DNA of 64,000 nt from Streptomyces sp. Edi4 (GTDB lineage: Bacteria > Actinomycetota > Actinomycetes > Streptomycetales > Streptomycetaceae), in assembly GCF_040253615.1 (NCBI RefSeq), contig NZ_JBEJGY010000004.1:4278001-4342000 (forward strand), written 5' to 3'. Made by a program: the position numbers and the translations under genes. Positions within the stretch are counted from its first letter, which is position 1; every line of letters starts with the position of its first letter. Below are positions 23,661-30,608 of this stretch, one piece after another. Under the pieces are notes generated by a model. It saw only the letters and a program-made list of their open reading frames with translations. It was not told the origin of the DNA and did not search any database.

Positions 23661-23886
23661 GGGCCGGGTGCGCGCCCCACCGGGGACGTGTTGCCCGTTG
23701 ATCGGTTCGGATCGACCCTGCCCGGCACCGGGGTCCGCGGGGCGGCCACCGGGCATGATGGTGGACGCACCCCGAGCGGTGTCGCCGCGAACCCTGGCGG
23801 CGCCGCTGTGCTGTCCGGCGCTAGGAAGCAGTCGTCCGGTCCGCGTGCTGATGTGCCTCTTCTGAAAGGATCGTGGGGGTTTCCTC

Positions 23887-24309
23887 ATGCGTGCCAACGC
23901 GTCCGGGTTCGGACTGTGGGAACGAGTGGTGGAGGCGTCCACCGTGCTCGAGTTGTTCGGAGAGATCGACATCGAGGCCCGAATCGCCCTCGGACCCGCT
24001 GTGGAGAAAATGATCGACCGCGAGGCGCCCGAAGTGGTGGTGGACCTGCGCCCCGTCACGTTCCTGGACGCGGGAGGCCTGCGGCTGCTGATCGCGGTCA
24101 AGGACGGCGTGAGCGCGCGGGGCGGCACCCTGAGAGTGGTCCGGGGCGCCCCCGGCGTCATGCGCCTGTTCCGCCTGGCCAACCTGGAATCCGCCTTCGT
24201 CCTCCTGGACCGCGTCCCCGCGTCCCTGTCCGACGCCCACCACTCCCCGGGCCCGGCTCCTCCGGACGACTTCCTGCCGCACTCCGCGTGCGGGGGCCGG
24301 GACACCTGA
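23887..24309 (+). CDS. STAS-domain anti-sigma factor antagonist
   Basis: 140 residues from ATG 23887. It has the SpoIIAA/RsbV fold: TVLELFGEIDIEARIALGPA, VVVDLRPVTFLDAGGLRLLI, RGGTLRVVRGAPGVMRLFRL. At the phosphorylation site the usual Asp-Ser-Ser/Thr is replaced by LDAGGL, with no serine or threonine, so it may not be controlled by phosphorylation or may act constitutively. The C-terminal 25 residues are Pro-rich. It follows the single-domain response regulator. Confidence 0.88.
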   Translation: MRANASGFGLWERVVEASTVLELFGEIDIEARIALGPAVEKMIDREAPEVVVDLRPVTFLDAGGLRLLIAVKDGVSARGGTLRVVRGAPGVMRLFRLANLESAFVLLDRVPASLSDAHHSPGPAPPDDFLPHSACGGRDT

Positions 24310-24490
24310 GGGCCACGTGGGCCTGGGCAGGATGCCGGGCGACTCCGCCCGTCGCCGCCGCGGCGCGCGCGAATGCGGCCGAGGTCGTGCGCGATGGCGC
24401 GGCCGGCCGTGAGGGATGCGAGGCGCAAGGGGCCATCCGCGCGGTCGACAACGTCGGCGAGCCCGGACGCCAGAGCCTCGTTTCCCCCGC
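24310..24490. other. Intergenic tail between STAS and restriction locus
   Basis: 181 bp, convergent 3' ends, no supported gene. Base composition is still high-GC here, whereas the neighbouring restriction genes have a weaker third-position bias. Confidence 0.5.
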
Positions 24491-25330
24491 TCAGTCGGCG
24501 AGCGTCGGGGGATCCACTTCGACGGCCCCCGCCGGCTCGGCCTCGGGCACGGCGCTGATCCGCCGGCCGTCACGGTAGTACCGCCACGCGCTCTTGTACG
24601 TGGCGGGACTGTCGTCGTACATGATCACGTAACCCATGAGGGCGGTGACCTGCCATGGGGCCGGTATCGCCACGGAGAGCGACTGGAAGACCTCATCGGC
24701 GGTCGACCCGGCCGCCGGCACCCTGACGCGCCTGGTCTTGAACTCCGGGGCTTTCCCGTACCTGAAGTTGTACGGAAGTCCGGCCTTGATCATTTCCAGG
24801 AACTCATGCAGCGTCGCCTCGCCCTGGTGCAGCCCATCGACCGGTCGATCAAGGTCGATGGGGAACAGAACGTCGAAGTGGTTCCGCTTCAGGACGGTGC
24901 TGTCCCGCTGGCGGCCGGGGTCCTTGTTGCCGAAACCGTTGTTGTTCCAAGGGATGTTCCCCATGCCCTTGTGGTGACTGATGAGCAACTGCTCCGGCGC
25001 GAGAGCCGAGAAGTCCTCGGCCACGTACAGGCACGAGAAGGCCATTTGGCTCAAGGAGATGTCGCGGCGCCCGGAGATCTTGCGGAGATGGTTGCGCAGG
25101 CGGGCCGGCAGGGATTTGTCCGCTTTGCCGACGTAGACGAACTCGCCGTTCAAGTAGAGCTGGTAGACGCCCGGCTTCTCGTCGAGGTGCGCGATGCTCT
25201 CCTCGGTCAGGGGCGCCCTGCCGAGTCCTTCGAGCGCCGCGGCCAGCTGGTCGCCGAGCGCCTTGGTGATGCTCAACGTGAAGTCCTTGTGATACCGCGT
25301 CCCGTTGGTGAAGCCCACCGTAGGCGTCAT
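24491..25330 (-). CDS. Eco29kI-family GIY-YIG restriction endonuclease (copy A)
   Basis: 279 residues from ATG 25330, with GGGGGAGGG upstream. The GIY-YIG motif is GVYQLYLNGEFVYVGKADKS (residues about 54-73), followed by RLRNHLRKISGRRDI with the catalytic Arg and FSCLYVAED with a YVAEDF step. The Eco29kI-type block LISHHKGMGNIPWNNNGFGN carries the Asn/His active-site region. Eco29kI cuts CCGCGG; the specificity of this enzyme is not shown by sequence alone. It is divergent from the cytosine methyltransferase at 25447, the usual arrangement of a type II locus. Codon bias is weaker than in core genes, consistent with transfer. Confidence 0.85.
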   Translation of the reverse strand: MTPTVGFTNGTRYHKDFTLSITKALGDQLAAALEGLGRAPLTEESIAHLDEKPGVYQLYLNGEFVYVGKADKSLPARLRNHLRKISGRRDISLSQMAFSCLYVAEDFSALAPEQLLISHHKGMGNIPWNNNGFGNKDPGRQRDSTVLKRNHFDVLFPIDLDRPVDGLHQGEATLHEFLEMIKAGLPYNFRYGKAPEFKTRRVRVPAAGSTADEVFQSLSVAIPAPWQVTALMGYVIMYDDSPATYKSAWRYYRDGRRISAVPEAEPAGAVEVDPPTLAD

Positions 25331-25412
25331 CCGCCCTCCCCCTAGCTCGACATGATCACGGCGACCCTATCGATGTCCTGTACACATTGAGGGGTCTTCG
25401 GCTGAAATCGGC

Positions 25413-25447
25413 TTGAAGATCTACAACTCCGCGGTATGCTTTTGAAA
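25413..25447 (+). promoter_or_regulatory. Leaderless methyltransferase promoter containing CCGCGG
   Basis: TTGAAG (25413-25418), a 16-bp spacer and TATGCT (25435-25440) form a good sigma-70-type promoter. The ATG lies 7 bp after the -10 box, and no ribosome site is present, so the mRNA is probably leaderless. CCGCGG (25429-25434), the Eco29kI target, lies in the spacer directly against the -10 box. Confidence 0.7.
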
Positions 25448-26766
25448 TGGCTGAACTGCACGAAGGATCAAACAAGGATCGCACCGGTGTCGAGCTCTTC
25501 GCTGGTGCGGGCGGCCTGGCCATGGCCGTCCATCGTGCCGGGTTTCGCCCCCTCCTCTTCAATGAGTTCGCCAAGCGGGCGTGCGAGACCTTGGAGGCCA
25601 ATGGGGCGGAGCGACTGCCTGACGGTCAGGCGCCCACGCGGGCCCCGGGGCCCGGCGAGAGGGTGCCCCTCGTCGCGGGCGATGTCCAAGCTCTGGACAT
25701 GACCTACCTGTCGGGCCAGGTGGATGTGCTCGCCGGCGGTCCCCCATGCCAGCCGTTCAGCCTCGGTGGCGTCGCGAAGGGCGACGAGGACAAGCGGAAC
25801 ATGTTCCCGCAGATGTTCAGGGCCGTACGGCAGATTCAGCCGAAGGCCGTGATCTGCGAGAACGTGCGCGGTTTGCTGAGGCCCTCGTTCCGCCGCTACT
25901 TCGACTACATCCAGCGTGAGCTGGAGCTGCCCTTCGAGGAGCGAACCAAAGGCACCGACTGGGAGCGACACTACGAGCGCCTGCTGGAGCGACGGGAGGA
26001 GGAGCCCGACGACCCCACGAAGCGGTACGACATCGTCATGATGCCGGTGAACGCCGCTGACTACGGGGTGCCGCAGATCCGCAACCGCGTGATCATCGTC
26101 GCGTTCCGTCGCGACCTGAACGTCGACCTCCAGCTGTTCAAGAACCTCGTGAGGCCGACGCATTCCGAGACCGCCCTCATCCGTTCCATGGAGGAGGACG
26201 GGGAGTACTGGAAGCGCTACCCGAGTGTCCCGGATCACGTGCGGGAAAGGGCCATGGCCCGCCTCCCGAAGACCATGCCCATGGATGACGGCTTGCTGCC
26301 CTGGCACACGCTGCGGGACGCGCTCGCCGGCATCGGGGACAACAAGCCTCTGCCTGAGATCACGGACGACCAGCTGGACCGGAACGAGCGCTACCTCGGC
26401 GGATTCACTGATCACGTCGGCTGGCCCGGGGCGCGCGTCTATGACGGGCACACCCCCAATGAACTCGATCGTCCGGCGAAGACCGTCAAGGCCGGTGTGC
26501 ACGGTGTCCCCGGTGGTGAATCCGTCATGCTGCTCGACGAGTTGGTGCCGGACAGGACGGCCCCCGGCGGTGTCCGCTACAAGCACAGGTACATGACGGT
26601 CCGCGAAACCGCCCGGGTCATGACCTTCCCGGACACGTGGGAGCTGAAGGGACCGCGGGGGGAAAAGATGAGGCAGCTCGGCAATGCCGTTCCCGTTGCC
26701 CTGGGTGAGGTCTTCGCCAAGGCCGTTGCCGCCGTTCTGGATGATGCGGAGGAGCGTCGGAAGTGA
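25447..26766 (+). CDS. DNA cytosine-5 methyltransferase
   Basis: 439 residues from ATG 25447. Motifs are in the standard order: I VELFAGAGGLAMAVHRAGF, IV GGPPCQPFSLGG with the catalytic Cys, VI ICENVRGLL, VIII YGVPQIRNRVIIVAF, IX/X YMTVRETARVMTFP and RQLGNAVPVALGEV. The target recognition region lies between VIII and IX (about 220-380). It transfers methyl groups from SAM to cytosine C5 and protects the host from the flanking nucleases. The stop overlaps the Vsr start (GTGA), so the two are coupled. The upstream promoter appears leaderless and may be methylation-sensitive. Confidence 0.95.
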   Translation: MAELHEGSNKDRTGVELFAGAGGLAMAVHRAGFRPLLFNEFAKRACETLEANGAERLPDGQAPTRAPGPGERVPLVAGDVQALDMTYLSGQVDVLAGGPPCQPFSLGGVAKGDEDKRNMFPQMFRAVRQIQPKAVICENVRGLLRPSFRRYFDYIQRELELPFEERTKGTDWERHYERLLERREEEPDDPTKRYDIVMMPVNAADYGVPQIRNRVIIVAFRRDLNVDLQLFKNLVRPTHSETALIRSMEEDGEYWKRYPSVPDHVRERAMARLPKTMPMDDGLLPWHTLRDALAGIGDNKPLPEITDDQLDRNERYLGGFTDHVGWPGARVYDGHTPNELDRPAKTVKAGVHGVPGGESVMLLDELVPDRTAPGGVRYKHRYMTVRETARVMTFPDTWELKGPRGEKMRQLGNAVPVALGEVFAKAVAAVLDDAEERRK

Positions 26767-27548
26767 CCGGATCCACCAGCGGAGCGCAGAGCGGCTGGAA
26801 ACGTGACGCGCCTCCGGACCGGGCGTGGAGAGGGCGGGCCGGCAGGAGCCGCGCCGCCATCGCCGCCGAACAGGACCGGGCGGCGGGCGGTCGGCACAGG
26901 CGGTCCGTCGACCTCGGGGAGGGGCGGTTCGCCAGGGCTTCGGTGGAGCTGAAAGTCCTTCCCGACACCCGCCGCATCCGCGCGTACCTGCGGTGGTCCG
27001 ACGGCGGGAAGTCTCCCGCTCGCTACCTTGGGCAGGTCGAGCACGAAACGCGGCCCGCGAACCTCGCCGAAGGCTGGAAGATGGCCTGGGACAAGGGCCT
27101 GTTGACCGAGGAGCCGCCGGCCGAGGGTTCTTGGGCCACGTCACGCTCCGTACGCGCGGTGATGCGGGCCAATCGAAGCAAGGACACCCGGCCTGAGCTC
27201 AGGCTCCGCTCCTTGTTGCACAGACAGGGCCTGCGGTATCGCGTGGCGGCCCGACCCCTTCCCGAACTGCGGCGCACGGCCGACCTCATCTTTTCCAAGC
27301 CCCGGGTCGCGGTGTTCGTCGACGGTTGTTATTGGCACGGCTGTCCAGACCACCTGCGGGAAGCCCACAAGAACGCCGAGTTCTGGCGAACCAAGATCCA
27401 GGGCAACCAGAACAGGGACGCGGAGACGGATCGTCTCCTACGAGAGGCGGGATGGACGGTCGTTCGTGTCTGGGAGCACGAGGATCCTGATGTGGCGGCC
27501 GCGCGGGTGATAGGCGTGGTGCGAGGCACGTCCACAAACGAATCCTGA
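26763..27548 (+). CDS. vsr: Vsr mismatch endonuclease with N-terminal extension
   Basis: 261 residues from GTG 26763. The C-terminal half (about 125-255) is a very-short-patch repair endonuclease: MRANRSKDTRPELRLRSLLH, TADLIFSKPRVAVFVDGCYW with the Asp, HGCPDH, NRDAETDRLLREAGWTVVRV and WEHED. It nicks 5' of the T in T-G mismatches left by deamination of 5-methylcytosine, so coupling to the methyltransferase makes sense. The N-terminal about 120 residues, absent from E. coli Vsr, hold a beta-rich block ASVELKVLPDTRRIRAYLRW and ARYLGQVEHETRPANLAEGW of unknown role. I believe related actinobacterial Vsr proteins share this block. Confidence 0.9.
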   Translation: MTGSTSGAQSGWKRDAPPDRAWRGRAGRSRAAIAAEQDRAAGGRHRRSVDLGEGRFARASVELKVLPDTRRIRAYLRWSDGGKSPARYLGQVEHETRPANLAEGWKMAWDKGLLTEEPPAEGSWATSRSVRAVMRANRSKDTRPELRLRSLLHRQGLRYRVAARPLPELRRTADLIFSKPRVAVFVDGCYWHGCPDHLREAHKNAEFWRTKIQGNQNRDAETDRLLREAGWTVVRVWEHEDPDVAAARVIGVVRGTSTNES

Positions 27549-27649
27549 ACGGAATGAGAGCCTCCGTTCGCGGCCCTCGAGTCAATCGCTCAGCGTGTAA
27601 AGGGAACTCATGGCCGGTCAAGGCTGAGATCCTCCGTCACCGCTGGACG

Positions 27650-28504
27650 ATGAGTAAGATCATGTGCATGGCTCCCAGCTCCGTGTCCCCGCAATTCAAC
27701 CCGTTGAGCCTCGACTTGCTCGGCCGTAACCTCCGGGCGGAGATGGACGGGCGTCCACGCGTCCCCTTGGACCAGGTGACGGGATTCCCGGGGGCGGGCC
27801 TGTATGCGCTCTACTACAAGGGCGATCTCGAAATCTACGCGGGGATCAAGGACAAGGACATCCCCATTTACGTGGGAAAGGCCTCGGCCGGCGACAGTAA
27901 CTACGGAGATCCCTCGACCCTGGACAAGCGAAAGCTGTTCGACCGAATAAGCGACCACCGCAGGAGTATCGGCGAACCGGGTAACCTTCATGCGTCGCAT
28001 TTCGATGTTCGATATCTGACCCTCGACGACATTTGGATCGTGCTGGGGGAGCGGGCCCTGCTGCGCGCCTACAGCCCCGTCCTGTGGAACACCGTCGTGA
28101 CGGGCTTCGGGGGAAATCCACCGGGCCGGGGCAGGAGGAACGCGCGCTCGGTCTGGGACTCGATCCATCCGGGACGGAAGCGAGCGGCCGGGCTGACGTG
28201 CAACCGCAGTTACAGCAGTGCCGAGATGCGAGAGCTCGTCCAGGACGGCATCGAGATTTCGTTGATGGACGCGGGTGCTGAGCGCGATCAGAAATTGCTG
28301 GAATTCCGAAACCGTCCTGCGGAAGTCATCTGGCAGGAAGGAAAGAGTTCGGCGCAGGGGGTCAAGCTGGTCCTGGTCTTCCGAAAGGAAGTTTTCCTGG
28401 AGGAAAATGAACGATTCGGAGTGGACCTCAGTGGCATTCCGTGGCAGCCGGCCGACGTGCCACAGCAGAAGACAACCGAGGAAGCCGCGCTCGACGCTCT
28501 CTAG
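27650..28504 (+). CDS. Eco29kI-family GIY-YIG restriction endonuclease (copy B)
   Basis: About 284 residues. Start uncertain: ATG 27650, 27662 or 27668 (MAPSSVSPQFNPLSLDLLGR), none with a clear ribosome site. The GIY-YIG core is GLYALYYKGDLEIYAGIKDK then IPIYVGKAS, with DRISDHRRSIGEPGNL giving the Arg helix, and ALLRAYSPVLWNTVVTGFGG for the Eco29kI-type Glu/Asn block. It is clearly homologous in fold to the enzyme at 24491 but diverged in sequence. It lies downstream of vsr in the same direction, 100 bp away. Whether both nucleases share a target or one is a second specificity protected elsewhere cannot be judged from sequence. Confidence 0.82.
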   Translation: MSKIMCMAPSSVSPQFNPLSLDLLGRNLRAEMDGRPRVPLDQVTGFPGAGLYALYYKGDLEIYAGIKDKDIPIYVGKASAGDSNYGDPSTLDKRKLFDRISDHRRSIGEPGNLHASHFDVRYLTLDDIWIVLGERALLRAYSPVLWNTVVTGFGGNPPGRGRRNARSVWDSIHPGRKRAAGLTCNRSYSSAEMRELVQDGIEISLMDAGAERDQKLLEFRNRPAEVIWQEGKSSAQGVKLVLVFRKEVFLEENERFGVDLSGIPWQPADVPQQKTTEEAALDAL

Positions 28505-29144
28505 GCCGAGGTTGGGCTCGTGGGCAACCAGAGCCATACCTGTCCATCGCGCACCGCTCAGCTCCGGTCAGGGCGACACGCCGCGCCCGCCAAGCCCGAG
28601 TCCGGACGGCGCAAGTCCACCTCCCCGACGGCACCTTGGCCGCCGTCTGGACCCGCGCGGTGACCGCTCCGTCGAAGAACTGCCGGTACTCGCCCACCTT
28701 CCTCCAGCGCCTGGTCAAGCGCGGACCCGGCAGTCCTGACGGTCGGCCGCCCTTTGTTGGGCAACCCTGAAACGACCGTACGGCGTTCGCTGGATCCGGC
28801 CTTGACAGTGCCCGCAGCAGGGCGACCCTGATCGACGGCCGCCACCAGACCGCGACGGCGCACCTCCCACCGCCGCGTCCGGCCTCGAATCGTGCCCATG
28901 CCTGAGCACGGCGTTATGGCAGTTATGGCATGTGTGACGAGCGTCAGTCGTACGCGATCTGACACAAAACGACGCGACGTGTCCGCCTTTACCGCACGGT
29001 GTGGCCAAAAACGGATAACCCGTGATCCCGGTGCGACTGTAGTGTTTGTAGTCGGGTGGAGATGTCACGGTTTCGGGGGGATCGTGTGGACCGCCTCCGT
29101 CTCCGTCTCCAGTTGTCACTTCGAGATCCTTTGGGGGGATTCGC
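28505..29144. other. Intergenic, no gene supported
   Basis: 640 bp. Several open frames of 90-170 codons exist on both strands but have no ribosome sites, no domains and mixed composition. The stretch 28540-28880 looks like decayed coding sequence but no family is recognisable. The last 150 bp are less GC-rich and should contain the promoter of the secreted protein at 29145. Confidence 0.5.
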
Positions 29145-30029
29145 ATGTCTCGTATGAGCGCGCGCACCGTATGGACCGCCGGCCTGCTGGCGGCGGCCGC
29201 TGCCACAGCCACTCTGGCCACCACCACTCCGGCGCTGGCGGTCGGTACGGGTCAGGCCATCGGCGCCCAGCACGCCGAAAACATCGTCGCCGTGGGGGAC
29301 TTCGACGGCGACGGTGCCGCCGACCTGTTCACCAGCGACCCGGATGACCCGAACGCCATGGTGTCCCCCGAGCACCTGTCGGTGCGCGCGGGACACAAGG
29401 ACGGCTCGTTCGGCAGCCCGGTGACCGTTCTCCCGAAGTGGGGTCCCTGGGGCGCCGCTGTCGCTGACGTCAACGGTGATGGAAAGCTGGACCTGCTCTC
29501 CTCCGACAGCCAGGGCCGCCTGTCCCTCCGGACGGGCACGACGGCCGGCGGCTTCAGCGACGAGCGTGTGCTGGACAGCGGTCCGCGGTACGGGCACATA
29601 GTCGCAGGTGACTTCACCGGCAACGGCAAGGCCGACGTCGTGGCCCTCGATGGCGCCCGCAACCTCTACCTGCTGGAAGGCCACGGGGACGGCACGTTCG
29701 CGCAGGCCCGGCAGGTCGCCAAGGACTGGCGCTTCCCGGACCTCTCGGCGGGCGACGTGAACGGCGACGGCGTCTCCGAGCTCCTCGTGCAGGACCACCA
29801 CGCGGAGGACAAGCTCCATGTCGCCTTCGCGGACAAGAAGGGCGGCTTCGCCGACCCGCAGCTGCTCCTTGACCACTGGAACTTCGAACAGGCCATGACG
29901 GGCGACTTCAACGGCGACGGCAAGACCGACCTCATCGCCAAGCCCTACATGAGCATCTGGGCCCAGCAGTTGTGGCTGGGCAACGGCGACGGCACGTTCG
30001 GCGCGCCGAGCGTGGTGAAGTACGGCTGA
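29145..30029 (+). CDS. Secreted FG-GAP/VCBS repeat protein
   Basis: 294 residues from ATG 29145. A Sec signal peptide (MSRMSARTVWTAGLLAAAAA, cleavage near ALA-VG) is followed by five to six repeats built on the calcium-binding loop D-x-D/N-G-D-G: VGDFDGDGAADLF, VADVNGDGKLDLL, AGDFTGNGKADVV, AGDVNGDGVSELL, TGDFNGDGKTDLI. This forms a beta-propeller of the FG-GAP/VCBS type. Such Streptomyces proteins are extracellular and stabilised by calcium; no catalytic domain is attached. Transcribed alone, with a strong terminator after it. Confidence 0.92.
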   Translation: MSRMSARTVWTAGLLAAAAATATLATTTPALAVGTGQAIGAQHAENIVAVGDFDGDGAADLFTSDPDDPNAMVSPEHLSVRAGHKDGSFGSPVTVLPKWGPWGAAVADVNGDGKLDLLSSDSQGRLSLRTGTTAGGFSDERVLDSGPRYGHIVAGDFTGNGKADVVALDGARNLYLLEGHGDGTFAQARQVAKDWRFPDLSAGDVNGDGVSELLVQDHHAEDKLHVAFADKKGGFADPQLLLDHWNFEQAMTGDFNGDGKTDLIAKPYMSIWAQQLWLGNGDGTFGAPSVVKYG

Positions 30030-30045
30030 CGGGCCACCCGGTGAA

Positions 30046-30082
30046 CGAAGCCCTCCCGTGAGCGCATCACGGGAGGGCTTCG
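30046..30082 (+). terminator. Terminator of the FG-GAP gene
   Basis: Perfect 16-bp stem CGAAGCCCTCCCGTGA / TCACGGGAGGGCTTCG with a 5-nt loop, 16 bp after the stop codon. Confidence 0.9.
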
Positions 30083-30086
30083 CCAT

Positions 30087-30146
30087 ATCCGGACATCCGG
30101 ACACGGACATCCGGACATCCGGACATCCGGAGTTCCGGAGTTCCGG
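30087..30146. repeat. Short ATCCGGAC tandem repeats
   Basis: Six or so copies of the 8-9-bp unit (A)CATCCGGA followed by two GTTCCGGA copies. Each unit is partly self-complementary (TCCGGA), so the tract can fold. It lies directly before the tRNA-Ser-type attachment remnants. Confidence 0.7.
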
Positions 30147-30323
30147 CCCGCCGACGGCTCGGCGTCACGCGGCCGCCCGGATCTGATCCCATCTGCTCGC
30201 GCTCGGCGCCCCGGCAGTCGTCGGCGCCGCGATCACGGACGGAGGGCGGGGCTGGGCTCGGGCTCTACGGCCGACTGCGAGCCGTGCGGCCCCGGCTGAG
30301 ACGGGAAGCCGGGCGCGCAACGA

Positions 30324-30357
30324 CGAAGGGCCCCACCGCGAACGGTGGGGCCCTTCG
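30324..30357 (-). terminator. Terminator associated with the tRNA-Ser fragment 1
   Basis: Perfect 15-bp stem CGAAGGGCCCCACCG / CGGTGGGGCCCTTCG with a CGAA loop, 22 bp downstream (minus strand) of the tRNA-Ser 3' fragment. It is the original downstream terminator of a serine tRNA gene. Confidence 0.85.
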
Positions 30358-30379
30358 ACATCGTGCCCGGTGAGGCACT

Positions 30380-30435
30380 GGCGGAGGATACGAGATTCGA
30401 ACTCGTGAGGGGTTGCCCCCAACACGCTTTCCAAA
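30380..30435 (-). repeat. tRNA-Ser(GGA) 3' fragment 1, attachment-site remnant
   Basis: On the minus strand the sequence reads the anticodon-loop side TTTGGAAAGCGTG, the long variable arm, the T-arm ACGAG-TTCGAAT-CTCGT and the 3' acceptor strand ending CGCC. The D-arm and 5' half are absent, and upstream sequence does not continue the anticodon stem. A break at the anticodon loop is the usual att core of elements that integrate in tRNA genes. A 43-bp version recurs at 33394-33436. Confidence 0.8.
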
Positions 30436-30608
30436 TGTTCGTCTGGGTGTACGGCAGTGCCCGTGGCCGTTCTGACCTGGGACGGGGCGGATATCGCTCC
30501 TGGTAGTGAACGGCGGCGGACGGGGGTGAATGAGACCAGAACTGAGACCATGACTCAACCGCCGGATGCTCCGTCGCACCGGGCCCTCGATCGTGGGAAG
30601 AGAGGCAC

